From Hygrophila difformis (taxonomy: Eukaryota; Streptophyta; Magnoliopsida; Lamiales; Acanthaceae), in contig JAOANR010000010.1 of the NCBI GenBank assembly GCA_030278955.1, positions 28,584,174 to 28,648,173 on the forward strand: 64,000 nucleotides of DNA. Reading direction: 5' to 3'. A model generated the notes under the pieces. That model did not search any database and was not told the origin of the DNA. It was given only the letters and a program-made list of their open reading frames with translations. Below are positions 24,190-36,817 of the stretch, piece by piece. Both the position numbers and the translations under genes were made by a program. Every line of letters begins with the position of its first letter. Positions within the stretch are counted from its first letter, which is position 1.

Positions 24190-24420
24190 GGGACGGAGAA
24201 GGATTGCGTTCAAAAGGCTGTTTGATTCAGAAACTATGGGACGGTCAAATTGGACCGTCCATATATAAATTAATTGCAACAGACGGTCCTGGGTAGAGCG
24301 GGACGGTCCTACGTGACCGTCCCGAAACCGTCCTATAGAACCTGCCCCTCACAGTATGTGTTGGGACGATCATGAAATGGTATTGTGACCGTCCAGATGA
24401 CCGTGCCCCGTCCTTAGCCA
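24190..24420. repeat. GGACGGTC/GACCGTCC word block
   Basis: The same words as at 20,236-20,612 occur here in both orientations just after the 22.7-kb ORF (for example ACGGTC...GACCGTCC at 24,240-24,262). The block changes at about 24,430 into the TTACCAA array. Confidence 0.75.
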
Positions 24421-24433
24421 AAAAGGGCTTTCC

Positions 24434-25396
24434 CATTGACAGTATAGCCTATTTACCAATGTAGACTAAAGACCACTTACCAAGTTTCGTGCAAATAGTT
24501 TACCAATCCAACCCTACCCTATTTACCAAGTTCCGTGTAGTAGGGATATCCAATTTACACTATAGCCCAGCTTACCAAGTTTTGTGCATATAGATTACCA
24601 GTTTAACACTATCCTATTTACCAAGTCTTATGTAGTGGGTTTACCAATTCACGGAACAGTACATTTTTTGCGTATCGGGTTTACCAATAGTCTCTGTAGC
24701 CAATTTACCAATATACATGTAAAGGTTTTACCCACACTATAGCCTATTTACCAAGTTTTTTGGCAAAGGGCTTACCAGTTGACAATATAGCCTATTTACC
24801 AATCTAGACTAAAGAAAACTTACCAAGTTTCGTGCAAATAGTTTACCAATCCAACCCTACCCTATTTACCAAGTTCTGTGTAGTAGGGATTACCAATTTA
24901 CACTATAGCCCATTTACCAATGTACACTAATGACAGCTTACCAAGTTTTGTGCATATAGCTTACCAGTTTAACCCTATCCTATTTACCAAGTCTTATGTA
25001 GTGGGTTTACCAATTCACGGAACAGTACAATTTTTGCGTATCGGGTTTACCAATAGTCTCTGTAGCCAATTTACCAATATACATGTAAAGGTTTTACCAA
25101 CTCACACTATAGCCTATTTACCAAGTTTTTTTGGCAAAGGGCTTACCAGTTGACAGTATAGCCTATTTACCAATGTAGACTAAAGAGAACTTACCAAGTT
25201 TTGTGCTAATAGTTTACCAATCCAACCCTACCCTATTTACCAAGTTCTATGTAGTGGGGATTACCAATTAGACACTAGCCCATTTACCAACGTACACTAA
25301 TGACAACTTACCAAGTTTTGTGCATATAGATTACCAGTTTAACCTATCCTATTTACCAAGTTTTATGTAGTGGGTTTACCAATTCACGGAATATTA
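24434..25396 (-). repeat. TTACCAA higher-order tandem array
   Basis: Dozens of TTACCA words, the reverse of the 20.6-21.2 kb word, are organised in a higher-order tandem of about 345-370 bp present roughly 2.7 times. The recurring anchor GTATAGCCTATTTACC-like text appears at about 24,442, 24,784 and 25,155. Words recur about every 25-30 bp inside each unit. Confidence 0.85.
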
Positions 25397-25408
25397 CAAT
25401 GAGGGTAG

Positions 25409-25804
25409 AGGACGGTCCACGGGGAACGTCCAACTCTCCGTCCACGGACCCTCCCAACTGCCATCAGTCCTTTAGGGACGGTCACTGGACGGTTTCCCGA
25501 GCGTCAAGTCCACCGTCCCTTATCTCCTGCAATGCAAAACGGTCCTACTTCAGCAAGGACGGTCCACGGGGACCGTCCTTTAGCCGTCCTCTTAGGACAG
25601 CTTCAGCTAGTGTAATTGGGACGCTAGGGGGACGGTTTGTCGAGCGTCCACTCCACCGTCCCTTATATCCTGGATCGGACGAAGGTCCTGCTTCAGCTAG
25701 GACGGTCCACGGGGACCGTCCTCTAGCCGTCCTCTCAAGACAGCTTCTTGGACATGTCAATTGGGACGCCATAAGGACGGTATTAAGGGCTGTCCCATAA
25801 CCGT
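25409..25804. repeat. Third GGACGGTCC/CCGTCC word block
   Basis: A third block of the same words, dense and in both senses, with an internal near-duplicate: the texts around 25,555-25,620 and 25,690-25,750 both run GGACGGTCCACGGGGACCGTCC-like. It ends about 250 bp from the 3' end of the Ulp1 gene. No ORF here has coding character. Confidence 0.8.
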
Positions 25805-26048
25805 CTCACCAAAACAGTAACATTTTAGTGTAATGCTACCAACATTCATATACCAATCTTACCAAATTGTCTAATACAAATTTACCAAAATACCATAATC
25901 AATTACCAGCTTTCTTGGACACTTTAAAACAAGTTTGTGCCCTAAAACCCTCAAAAATCAGAATTCAACTTTGCAAAAAGCCCACATCCACCTACACATT
26001 TCCATATACATATACTAAACATTCCCACAAGACAACCTTCCATATACA

Positions 26049-29000
26049 TCAACCAATCGAATCTAGTACCAAGCTCTTACCATCGGTTAGGATTGTATAG
26101 GCAATATGCGCTCTAGATGCTTCTATGGAAACGGTCTTCGATTCCTGCCAAAATGTTGCGTCGCTCCGGGCATAGCATTCGCTCCACAGGCATACATACA
26201 CACCGCAATCCATTGACCCCGACTCTTGTTGCCTACTAGGTAATTCTTTAAATGTGCCGGACATCTTTATTCCCCACAGCTCGCAACATGCTTTCCAAAA
26301 GTTTACCTATCAAAATTTCACCAAAACATGTAAAAAAGGTCTACACATAAAACAACCAACAACCAAATACCAATTTTTTTTTTATTTTCTACAATATCAC
26401 TTACAAGCTTTTTCCGACGTGTCTTCAGACGTGGATCGGACCTCATTGAGTTCATGCCATACACCTTGCCATCTTCTAAGTCAAGAATCACCATATGCCA
26501 GTGAAAGAGGTTATCATCATTTATCGGGCATATGATGTACCTCACTTGACTTGAACTCTTGATCAGACTGATTTTGCGAACCTGGTTCGCACAAAAGCCG
26601 TTCATTTTATTCAAAAATTGTTCGCATTCATTAGCTTCCCACTCAATCTTGTCCGGTGTATAAAACTCATGCATTGTAGTCTCTATGTTTTGCTACAACA
26701 AAAAATGTGAGCACATCAATCAAACTTGATTTCGAATATTATAAAATATCTTTTATACAGACTACTCACCGCTGCCAATGTGCTCAAGAAGACCGCACGA
26801 CAAGGGAAACCTTCTCGCTTTTGGTAGTCATCCGATGCAATTATCTCCAAATACGCATCTATGACGGTACCTTCTAAAGGTTCGTTCGTCAACAGACGCA
26901 GTAAATGATCAGTATACACTGCAGAACCTTCCCCCTCCCACATAAGACTCCTATGGCTTCCATTAAATGCACAATATCAGCACCACAAAAGTCAGTCAAA
27001 ATTTAGACCAAAATAATGGCATGATTTTATATTTTACACTTACTTTTTAAGCTCTCCATCTATGAAACGATCAAGCAACGCCCTCCTCGCATCATCAACG
27101 ATCTCTCGCCCGCTCCAATCCCTTCTCCCCTTATACCCCTCGGCGAAGGCAGCGTCACCGATGGCGATTATTTCCAGCTCATCCAGTAAAATCTATACAA
27201 TTCAACCCTTACTTATAACTGACTAAATTCAAATAATTTATGCAAATTAAATAAAAATGGAGAAATGATTGCCTACAATTACACTTAACAATATAATTCA
27301 CTTACCGGATCTTCACAAGGAACCGCCCGCTTACTCTTTCTCACCGGCCTCGGGGATGTCTTCGGATCTGTGTAATCCGGATCAATCTTTCTCCTCCTAT
27401 CTTTCCTGCTTTGCACATTCTTAACCAGTGAGGAGGGAGATTTCTTGCCCGGTCCTTGGACATCATCCCCCTGTTCTTCATCCTCTACTTCCTCCTGCAA
27501 CCCTGCATCCTCCATGCCCACGTTCTCTTCCCCCTCATTCATCCCTTCATTCGCCTCCAGCCGTTCAATCCCTTTCAACCCTACATTTTCCGCTTCCGCA
27601 TTCTCTCTCACCTCCTTCAACCCTTCACTCACCTCCCCAGCCGGCACATCACCAACCACCTTATTCTTATCTAACTCATTCCCCACATCCACATCCGTCG
27701 TGATAATCAATTGCACTCCATCTGGATTATCGTGTACCTCCTCCTCCTCCTCATAATTTCTCTCATCTGCTTCCCCCTCCGATTCCTACATGTATGCAGT
27801 ATATTTTGTCAATATTAACAAGAAGAATCAAATAGTAAAGATGGATGAGTGTACCGATATGAGAGCCCTCGCCGGCTCAAACAGTCTCTTCTCCTCCGCC
27901 AATGCCACAAACCTAGCTACATCCTCATCTGTCACCTCCCTCAATTCTTCCCTGCATCCTTCAATCTTGCCGGATCTATCCGCCCATCTTGTAACTCTCG
28001 GGAATCTCAAAATATGGATTGGCTTGCCATACTTTGGAATCCTCTCATACATCCATTCCTACAATTAAATAGAATCAACAAAATGCATAGGTTAGTTCCA
28101 CATCACCAAACTAACGAATCCCCATTATTCGCTGTACGATATATAATACTTACCATTAACCCTACTGTGCATCCGTTCACGTACGAAGATTTGCCCTCCA
28201 CAAAACATTTCATGGACTCCAACAGATACGAGTACACGAACGGTCCCCATGTATACTCCCTCACTTTCCCGCTATCCTCCGCGTAATGCCATAGGTACTT
28301 GAGCGTTGTGTACCCGGTGTTGGGAAATAGGAGGCAGTTAAATACAAGCAATACATATATGCTTGCGTACTCCTCATAACTGCATCGCTCTATCCCCTCC
28401 TCCCCTACCCCTGCCAAGTCACGTAGAACCTTTGCTATTTCATTTCTCTTCACATCACTACACCTACCATCAAAAAACTTCTTCGATATCATAGGCTCGT
28501 CCTCCAACCTCTTTTCAATATAATGTCCTACGTGCCTCAACCCAAGCACGCATGACAACTCCTTGGCCTTGAACTCCACCCTAATGCCATTTCCCACTAT
28601 AAATCTCCTTGTTTCCAGTTCAAAGGTTTCTAGCACTGCTTGCAACCGAGCTTGATATGCATTGTCCTTGCACACCTTTCTCAAATGCCCAAAACCCGTG
28701 GCCTCTATGGCTTCTCTTTGACCTTGAGACCATCGGACCTCCACCTCATCCACAAGCTCCCGTAAATATTTTGCAGAGCACCGGGGGGCTTGCATTTTAG
28801 TCTCCTTCGTGACACCTATAAAATGCCACTTCAAACAATCATTTCCCATTCAAAAAAACAACCTTATCTAACAATGCATAACACTACATTCTACCACACA
28901 CATAACACTCTAATAACTTAAACTTTATCCTTTTCCACCAAATTATCCATTCTAACATTTCATCGAACACGTTATGATCAATTTCAAGACTTTCATCAAA

Positions 29001-29240
29001 AGCATTACCCACGCAACACATTTCAACACTTCTACAAATCACAGTAGATAGCACAAAAACAACATAAAGATCAATTCCAAATATTATTTACAACACATTT
29101 CATAAACCTAACTTAATGTATGTCATAACCTAGTTTCATGTTTAACCAACAATAGCACAAAAATCATTGAAATTTCCCTTACCCGGATTGCTCTGCTCAC
29201 CCCCTTCCAAATGCTCGAGCTTCCTCTTTGGTGGCATTAC
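26049..29240 (-). CDS. Ulp1-type cysteine protease gene with DUF1985-like N-terminal region
   Basis: A multi-exon minus-strand gene starts near 29240 (MPPKRKLEH). Exons lie at about 29240-29184, 28817-28154, 28059-27857, 27785-27307, 27193-27045, 26950-26771, 26690-26403 and 26305-26049, all with plausible GT-AG borders. The second exon has the folded N-terminal region of plant MULE Ulp1 proteins (DUF1985-like). The fourth is a long acidic, Glu/Val-rich linker with a basic tail. The last two carry the C48 protease: the HWHMVILDL histidine, VYGMNSM where the usual Asp is Asn, and SGSMDCGVYVC with the nucleophile Cys. Host Ulp1 proteases remove SUMO. The role of the MULE versions is unknown. 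No stop breaks the exons I could follow, so the gene may be expressible. The Asn for Asp may lower activity or be a family trait. Confidence 0.8.
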
Positions 29241-29694
29241 TTCCCAATCCCTCTTCTTCCACTTCTTCCTAGTTCGGTCTACACTTGCCGATTCCAAATC
29301 CCCGCCTAGTACCCAGGTTATGCAATTTTTTCGTTCGACAGCTTCCACACTTGCCCTCTCCCAATTCCGCCGCCGTCAACAACTTCCAGGAGCCTCGGCG
29401 TCGTGTGCTTCTTCTCTTCTCGGTTTCGGTCGACGAGAAGGTCGCTCCCTTCTCTTCCCTTCGAGTCTCGGTTCTTCGGTTGTCTCTCCCGCTTCTCTCG
29501 TCGTCCGTTCTTCGGTTAAGGAATTTGAATTAAAAGGGTTAATGGGATTAGTGGGATTAGTGAAATAGGGTGGGTATTTCTCTCGAAGTCAATTGTGGAA
29601 TGGGGGCGTAGACTCGAAGGAATTGAGGGATGGGGCTTAGACAATAATAAAGTTTTTTCAATAGGGACTGGGCCCTCATTTACCGCGCATTTTT

Positions 29695-30006
29695 TCCTCA
29701 TAACGGATAAGTAGGACGAGTCCACCTGTTTTGGGCCATCTCGCGAAAGCCCACATGAATAATTGAAACTTAAAAGTATTTGTTGGCCGTCCTTTGTAAG
29801 AGGTGAGAATTTTGTCTCTTTTAAGCGTTTTTCGCAGTTACCCTAGTTTGATTTGAAAATCCCTCCAGCTATACACTAGCATTTGTAATTTTTGTTTTTC
29901 AATTAATAGGCTTTGGCGCTTAACGTCTCATTTCACAGGTTTAATGCCACAAACAGTGAACAAATCCACAGAAAAACTAGGGCTTGCTTCTGAGGTCTGA
30001 TCGGTA
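29695..30006. other. Upstream region of the host gene
   Basis: Sequence between the MULE end and the first ATG of the host gene. It must hold the promoter and 5' leader. I see no clear TATA box. TTTAATTTTTG-like AT-rich stretches and the word ACCCTAG occur. Confidence 0.4.
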
Positions 30007-33000
30007 ATGGAGATGGACACAAACGCTCGCCTCGACTTCGAGTTTGATGACCCCTTTCCAATTTCTCCTCCCATCAACAAGAGAAAGTACGCTCTCCCTC
30101 TCCTGCCACCTGCTACTTCTTTTTCATTTTTATTGTTGATCGCTTTTACGACTTACAGTACGTTTTTGTCCATTATCTTACTCATCTTGCGGCATGGTTT
30201 TCCCTGTATCTGTAGGGCCGATTTTCAATTATATCCATGTTATTGCTTAATTTTGTGGATCATCGGTAATATTCTCTTCTAGGGATCTGCTTTGGTGCAT
30301 TTGCGAAGAAGGGAGATGTTGAAAATTTCCATTTGTTTTCTGCAGAAAGTAAAACTTAATGTTTTCCGGAAAGACATAAAAAAAAAAAAAAAAAACTGGT
30401 ATTGATGTTTTCTCTGTGAACTGTTGGAAAATTTACCTTTGTGAGAATATGGCTCCGAATACTTTCAAGATTAATGATTATGTTGATTTGTGCAACTTGT
30501 TTAAAGTAAATGGAAAGCTATAAGTTCGGGCATAATGCATTATGCATGGTTATGCAGGCATTTTTTGACTTTGTGTTGCAAGTATAATAATGTGAATGTC
30601 TACCTGAACCTAAATGCAATTTAATCCTTTCCTGTCCCCACAAAAGGTTAAGGTCTATATGCATTAGTTTGTTTATTACAGGGGCTAAGTTGTATTGTTT
30701 CAGTGGTTTTTGATTACTTTTGTGCATATGTTCGTAGATTAATTGTTGTTGGCATGATTTTCTCATGTAGTCATGTGTTGAATTTTAGGAAGAAACTCAT
30801 TAATTTGGATGATCTCTTAGAGGATCATGAGAAAGAGCAAAAGAAGCTCAATGAGAGAAAGTCTGAACAAAGAAAAATTCGAAAGGTTTCTGAAAGAGAA
30901 GATGAGGTTGACAGTGCTACCGAAGCACATTTATCGGAGTGTGTTGACAAGTGCCAAAACGAGGCATGGTTTATTTATTTATTCATTTATTTATTTAAAT
31001 TTTTATTCCTGTTTGATGTATTCTCTTTAATACACATTTCCCTTTTGTGTACTTTTATACAACACGATCTCTTTCTCCCCTACAGATAAATGAAATAAAT
31101 GGAGATGAGGATTTACAGTTTTGGGGCATTCATGTTTTCGGCAAACCAGTTATGTTTTTCAGAAATGGTTTTTGCAACTTCAGTTTAATAATAGTTAGTG
31201 ATATGAGTAAATTTGTTATTATTATTCCCTTTTAACATTGCAGGAAAAGTTGCCTCTAGAGGAGTATCTACAGCTGAAAAGTTCTGTTCTCCTGAGGTCT
31301 TTAATGCAACACAAGATCAGTTCTTTGGTTGAGCTGAAAATGGAGGAAGGTATTTCGCTTGTAATTTTTGTTTCACTTTCGAGCAACTTATTTCTTTGCA
31401 CGAATATTAGATAGCTCATGCTGGAGACCCTTTGATTTAATGTCATTTTATTTATTGTCTGAAATAGTTCACCAGGAAATTATGGTTCTTTCCAGTGGAA
31501 TGTTAGATTCTGAGATTCAACTATCTAACCCCTGTGCTATTGCAGGGAAAAATCTCATTGAAGGATTTTTGTTAAATGGCTGGCTGTGGCACGTTGTCAA
31601 TTCATCAACTTTGGTTGAAAAGTCCCTTGCAACATGGACATTTAACTTAAGTGAGTGTGATGTCATATAAAATTGTCTGTCAAGCACATTTAACATCAGG
31701 TTCTTTTTGGATGACTTCGCACTTGCAGTATTGTATTCACCAAAGGGGGCAATGATGGAAGCAGCTTTTGACTTTTGGTGTGCAATTATCTCCCTTAAAA
31801 ATAAGGTTCATGTATTGTATATTTTTCATACATTATGAAATGCACTTTCTTTTGTTTTGGAAATCTAACCATGTAACTTAGTTGTTTTGTGTTTTTCAGC
31901 AGGCTAATTCATCTAGCATCAAAATTGAATGGTTCCCAAAATTTTCGGATCTAAAAACGGCTCTTCTTTCTTATGGTTATCTTCTGGATTCAGATGCTAA
32001 AATTTCAACAAATATTGATCTGATTCATCCCAGTAAGCATTTCAGCAGAGTATCATTTGCTATTTCCTGCAGGCCATAGATGTCTACCCATAGTCGAAGT
32101 CCAGGGATTGTTTAATAGTTGCACGTCTTTCACTTTTATTATGTGATTGTGATTAGGTATATGAAAAGAATCACATTCAATTGACATGTGACATGAGCTT
32201 TCGGAGGATCTTTTTAACATTGCAATGAGTTTGTCTTATCTAACATACAAAGCATTTGGAATTAGATTGCTTACAGTAGCAAATACAAAGGAACAAGTGT
32301 ATAAAATAGCTGACAAAGCATTTTCTCTATTTATTTCTTTGACTGCTCAAGTTATGAACCGAAATGAGTTGCAAATAATGGTGTAAACTGTAACTAGTCA
32401 TGCATCCTTACCATTCTTAGTCACGGTTAAATTTAATGTAATACTCGAGATGAAAGTATGAACTTTCGATACACCTGCTCAACTCTATGTTCGTTATTAA
32501 ATGCATGATATCATTTTAATATTAATGAGGATGCTATTGGCCTTCCTTGGATTGTGATACAGCAGGACCTCCCCAAAACATTCGATGCTGGATAAAATTT
32601 GCCACTTTTTGTTGCCAAATAAGGTAAATGTACTGGATCACCGTGGTATGCTCCTTTGTTGGTTTATTATGTGATATGGTCTGGTTATTTATTTTTCTTC
32701 TCATTAGAGTTATTTATTAAGATTGTAATTTTGAGATTGGGTGGTCAAAATGGCATGTTGGTGCATTAGTTATCAATCAGGCAATGTTAACACTAGGGAT
32801 GAGGATATTGATCGTCTGGCTTTTAAACTTGAGTAAACTTCATTAATTTTTGATGATTTAAATTTCTTATGACGTGTATATGTTTGCAGAAATGAAAATT
32901 TAATTTTCTCCGTTCAAGAAGCAGAAGAATTGCTGGCCATACTCATTTCCTTCTTCCTAGATCGACAACTTCTTGGGCTCAATATAGTTTTGCATGATGC

Positions 33001-34519
33001 TATGCTCTCAGTGATTAGTTTCTTCAGAGATGATGAATGGACGGAAAGCTGCAAGAAAGTAGCAAAGTCTCTTGTGAACAGGTTACCATCTGATTGATTT
33101 TTATTGTCTAATTTTAACCATGCCAATAATAGCTTGATTTCAAGATTGAATAAAAGCACGAATGATAATATTGATACTCTTGTAAACCATGTATTGGAAG
33201 TCAAGAGTATTAGTATTTAGTTTTCCCATTAAATGGAATAATGAAACTCTGTTTATTGGAATATGTGGGTAAACTTGTAAATGAAATCATACTTTACCAA
33301 ATAGCACTCTAAATTGAAAATTTGAAATTAATATAGCGTAGTATCAAATATTATGATATCTGGTTTGAATTTCAATGTTTTATGTATTGTTAATCCATGG
33401 TACAAGTTCTTTACTGAATGATAATTTATTTCAGAATTATGCAACTAAATTTTCAGCGTTAATTTTCTTAGAATAAGTAAGATCCCCCTTTTCAGAATCG
33501 ATTACTTTAAAGTGGCTGTTAGTGGCTTGTCTAAATTGAATTTTTGATTCTATAATCAAGCGCATCATTTAAATATCTTGGATAAATATTGGCAAGAAGA
33601 CTCAAGTCATGTTCATCCGTTTATGAAAGAATTATCTGTTTCTTTCAATTGAAAATCATTTTGAGACTTTGTAGAAGTAAATGGGAACAATGAAGTTGAT
33701 CAAGTAGTAATGAATGTCGGAAAGACCCTGTGATTAAATCTGTGCAGTCCACGTAACGTATTAGACTATTTTTATTTTTTATTTCTTTTACCTTTTGGCC
33801 AATCCATTTAATTTCCCTGATGAAGATTGCCGGGAGATATCAATTGCTTGAGGGTAGTGGAGATTACCCGGGGTGTTGAAGGACGGTGTAAGCAGCTGAG
33901 GAGTGCCCTGGCATATCAGTTTCTGGTGAAAAGCTTAGATGAGAAGGTAATTGCACTCTGTAGTTTACTCTCTTGGCAACCAATTATTTGAACCATGTTA
34001 CATGGATTATCTAGAAACTGATATCTTTCTTGATGTTAATCAATCATTGAAGAGTTTCACAGCTTTGAAAGGAGGATTGTTGGTTTGATATCTATATTGA
34101 AATAGAAATAGATCATTGTTTCTCCCTCTCTACACAGCTTAACATATATGTTTGTTATTTGAAGGTGACTGATGCAAAAGAGATTCTAAGAATGCTAATT
34201 TCGATAAACGTGAAAGACAAGAATTGTGACCTTTTCAAAATGTATATATACTTGAGTTTGGTGGAAAATTGGCTCTTGTTTGATGGCACGCTAAAAGATA
34301 AAGCAAAACTTCATGAGCTCTGGGGTGTTTGCCTTCGAAATTTGTCGTGTGGAATAACAATCACCGATTTGAGGCCTTACGCATCAAGTGTAAGCACACA
34401 TCTGTCTCCCATAATCCTTCTCAGTTGCACTTTTGCTTGTTGCTAAAATTCATCAAACTCTGCAGGTCCGTAGTAAAGCTTCATACCTTCTGCAAGGCAC
34501 CACAAGCAATGAGATGTGA
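30007..34519 (+). CDS. CANIN-domain / NSE6-like (ASAP1-like) SMC5/6 subunit, 12 exons
   Basis: Twelve exons: 30007-30086, 30789-30963, 31086-31148, 31244-31349, 31546-31650, 31729-31805, 31900-32032, 32563-32623, 32890-33081, 33826-33946, 34165-34389 and 34466-34519. Together they give 463 codons with every phase consistent and a TGA end. The intron after exon 2 would need a GC donor (GAG|GCATGG), and the exon 3 end is the least sure. The N terminus is acidic (DFEFDDPFPISPP), then comes a Lys/Glu-rich coiled coil (about 30-85). A helical alpha-solenoid-like body follows, with EKLPLEEYLQLKSSVLL, LIEGFLLNGWLWHVV and PKGAMMEAAFDFWCAI segments. These fit the CANIN/FAM178 fold, found in SLF2 and plant ASAP1. 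Those proteins act as Nse6-type partners of Nse5 in loading the SMC5/6 complex during DNA repair in the nucleus. The assignment is by remembered family features. It is the only intact host gene in the window. Confidence 0.6.
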
Positions 34520-35393
34520 ATCTAGGTATGCCGTTGCAGTTGTAATTATCTGCATTGAAAGAAGTGATATCTTCCAGTCAGGTTTAGACCAGTTGTGTCG
34601 TGTCTTAACCCAGGAAATATGTAAAATTTATGAACTTGACTTAAGTGAACTATGGAACAAATGGCATTTTGGATAATTCCTACAATGTAAGTAGAACGAG
34701 CATGTGCAGTCTTTATTATCACTGTTGGTATTTCCTATCCACGTCTGAGCAAAAGGCGTTGTGTAACTGAACCTTGGGGCAGTAGGACAGTTCTCCGAAT
34801 ACAATACAGCAGTGCCTCGTATCATATGCCATCTTGGCCAACTTTGTAGTTTTATATGGTTTCTAGGGTTCTGTTATTTTGCGAGTGCCACAATCCCGTA
34901 GGTAGGTGTATGTCGTCGGAAGAGGTTACAGCAGAGCAAGTCTCTCTAGAGTGTGTGTGTGTGTGTTTTTTTTTTTTCACAAAACTAATTGAATTATGTG
35001 AATGGTGACATGACGGGTGCTCATTATTCCCCATTGTTTAACCCTTCTTCATTCTCTGGATGTATTATGTTACATATATGTAATACCCTAAAAAAATAAC
35101 GGTCATAATTTGGTAGTAAACGGTAATTTAAATTTGGAGGCAAAATTATTTCAACAAGTTAAAATAATTAAATGAAGCCAAGGCAAGAACTAGTTTCAAC
35201 AATTTGAATAGATGCCGCTTATCCAAAAAAAAAAAGGCTTACCCAAAAAACAATTTGAATAGATGCCTTAATTAAGTGATCACTCTATGTATGGTAAGGA
35301 AATTAGAGTTGATTTGGCCGGATTTTGGGGAAATTTATCCTTCAGATATAGGGCATGAAAGAAAGGCAACACTTAGTAATTAAGTTTTTGCAA
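34520..35393. other. 3' flank of the host gene with GT microsatellite
   Basis: Likely 3' UTR and downstream sequence. A GTGTGTGTGT tract followed by poly(T) lies at about 34,952-34,977. There is a poly(A)-like AAAAAAAAAAAG at 35,226. No coding signal or transposon border is visible before the hAT element. Confidence 0.5.
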
Positions 35394-35401
35394 CTTTGGC
35401 A

Positions 35402-35936
35402 CAAGGTTGTTAAGATCGGGATCCTATATGGGATCGTTTTTCTCTTTGCAAGATCGGGATCGTAGAATCGAATCGGGATCCTAAGATCTTATGAAATTGC
35501 AGTAATAGCTAAATTTAATTATGCATACTAACAAGTAAAAGTATTATTTCGTGTGTTTATGAATCTTGCAAGTTATTTAGTACAATACAGTATAAAAACA
35601 TCATTATTAAACATAAAATATTTTCACATACATACATATTATAATTTTTTACACATCATACATAAGGAGTACAAGTTCTTAAGTTTAAAATTAAAGAAAA
35701 GAAGTTACTTTGATCCCAAATCATAACATACTATAAAAAATTTATGCGTTTAAGTGGGTATGATCGTAAGATCGTAGAAGCGTTTGAGGGAGTATGACCA
35801 TAAGATCGTAACACTCTAAGATAAGGATCGGGATCTTACTAATTTTAAGATCCTACAAGGATCGGGATCGTTTTAGAGAGGTGTGATCGTAAAATCGTAA
35901 GATCTTAAGATCAGAATCGGGATCTTAACAACTATG
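35402..35936. mobile_element. Non-autonomous hAT element, 535 bp
   Basis: An 8-bp duplication CTTTGGCA flanks the element exactly (35394-35401 and 35937-35944). The terminal inverted repeats read CAAGGTTGTTAAGATC at the left and CATAGTTGTTAAGATC at the right on the other strand. Many GATCGGGATC and TAAGATC words lie near both ends, the subterminal pattern of hAT transposase-binding sites. No ORF is present, so it needs a transposase in trans. Confidence 0.88.
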
Positions 35937-36817
35937 CTTTGGCAAGTTCTAGAAGCTTCTATACTAGCAATGAGGAGATCATGTAGATTATACCAAATCC
36001 CTTAGAAATGGAAGGGGAGAGGCTGTCAATAGCGGTAGGAAATTACCCATGACCCTCACATTGATTCACCTTTCCTAAACACCATACCTCAACCCACCTA
36101 TAAAGGAATAAATGCCAATTAGTCATTTTTCTTTCCTTTTTGGCCAAATCAGTCCTTTATCTATTTTTATACCCAATTAGTCCTCTACCTTTTGACTTAA
36201 TGTCCAATTTAGTCCTTTTTATATAAAATAATCTCCACTTGACACTCTTTTATATTAAATTGACCACCAACCTTTCAAACTATTTCATTTTAGCCCAAAA
36301 ACTTTAAATAGTGATTTTTATTAATCCGTACATCAAATAAATGCCCAACATGCTTCCGTAAGAAAAATTAAACAAAAACCTCATACCTCGGGTATGACCG
36401 CCTTGTTGCCGGGTCATCTGAGCTCTGGGATTTTACGGACTCCTTCCAACCACATGACCGCAGCCAATGGTTCACCAGATCTGGGCTCCTTCAGCAACAA
36501 TCAGCACAGTCTTATTTCGTTTCCTACCTTAGGACGTAGCGAGGTTTGGGGCAAAAGTTTAATTCTAATTTTGGAAGATTATGGATATAGGAAGCCTGGA
36601 TTTTTATTGAAGAAATATTAAAAATATTACAGAAATATTTTTCTCCTAATGGAGAAGACGGACACTTAGATCCTCATATATGAGGATGCTTGACTCTGGG
36701 GGACTGACCCCATATGAAAAAGGAATACAGAAAGGAAATTTTGCAGAAAGGAAATACAACTTATTATTTTGAAGAGTTGGGAGGATTTCTGATGCCTTCC
36801 ATCTGCTTCAATCTCTT

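Larger units (their letters stand above)
16572..29685. mobile_element. 13.1-kb Ulp1-carrying MULE (KI-MULE type)
   Basis: Degenerate terminal inverted repeats start GGGAAAACC at 16572 and, on the other strand, CGGTAAATG at 29685. They share GCCCAGTCCC, then an AAACTTTATT block, then a CCCCA...GAGT...GCCC pattern over about 80 bp. The flanking 9-mers are CGCATTTGT (16563-16571) and CGCATTTTT (29686-29694), one mismatch apart, as expected for an aged Mutator-type duplication. Inside are a MuDR-type transposase pointing right and a Ulp1 gene pointing left, the convergent layout known for Kaonashi elements. Between them are a putative plant transposon protein ORF and repeat arrays. The transposase is broken, so the copy is probably not autonomous now. 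Confidence 0.8.

Noticed and set aside
25399..25800. 133-codon plus-strand frame at 25.4-25.8 kb
   Set aside because: It runs through the GGACGGTCC word block and merely reflects its repeats.
20236..25804. Word arrays as a centromeric satellite
   Set aside because: Too short, diverged between words and placed inside a MULE next to its genes.
27428..27756. Plus-strand Pro/Ser-rich ORFs at 27.4-27.8 kb
   Set aside because: They mirror the acidic exon of the minus-strand Ulp1 gene.
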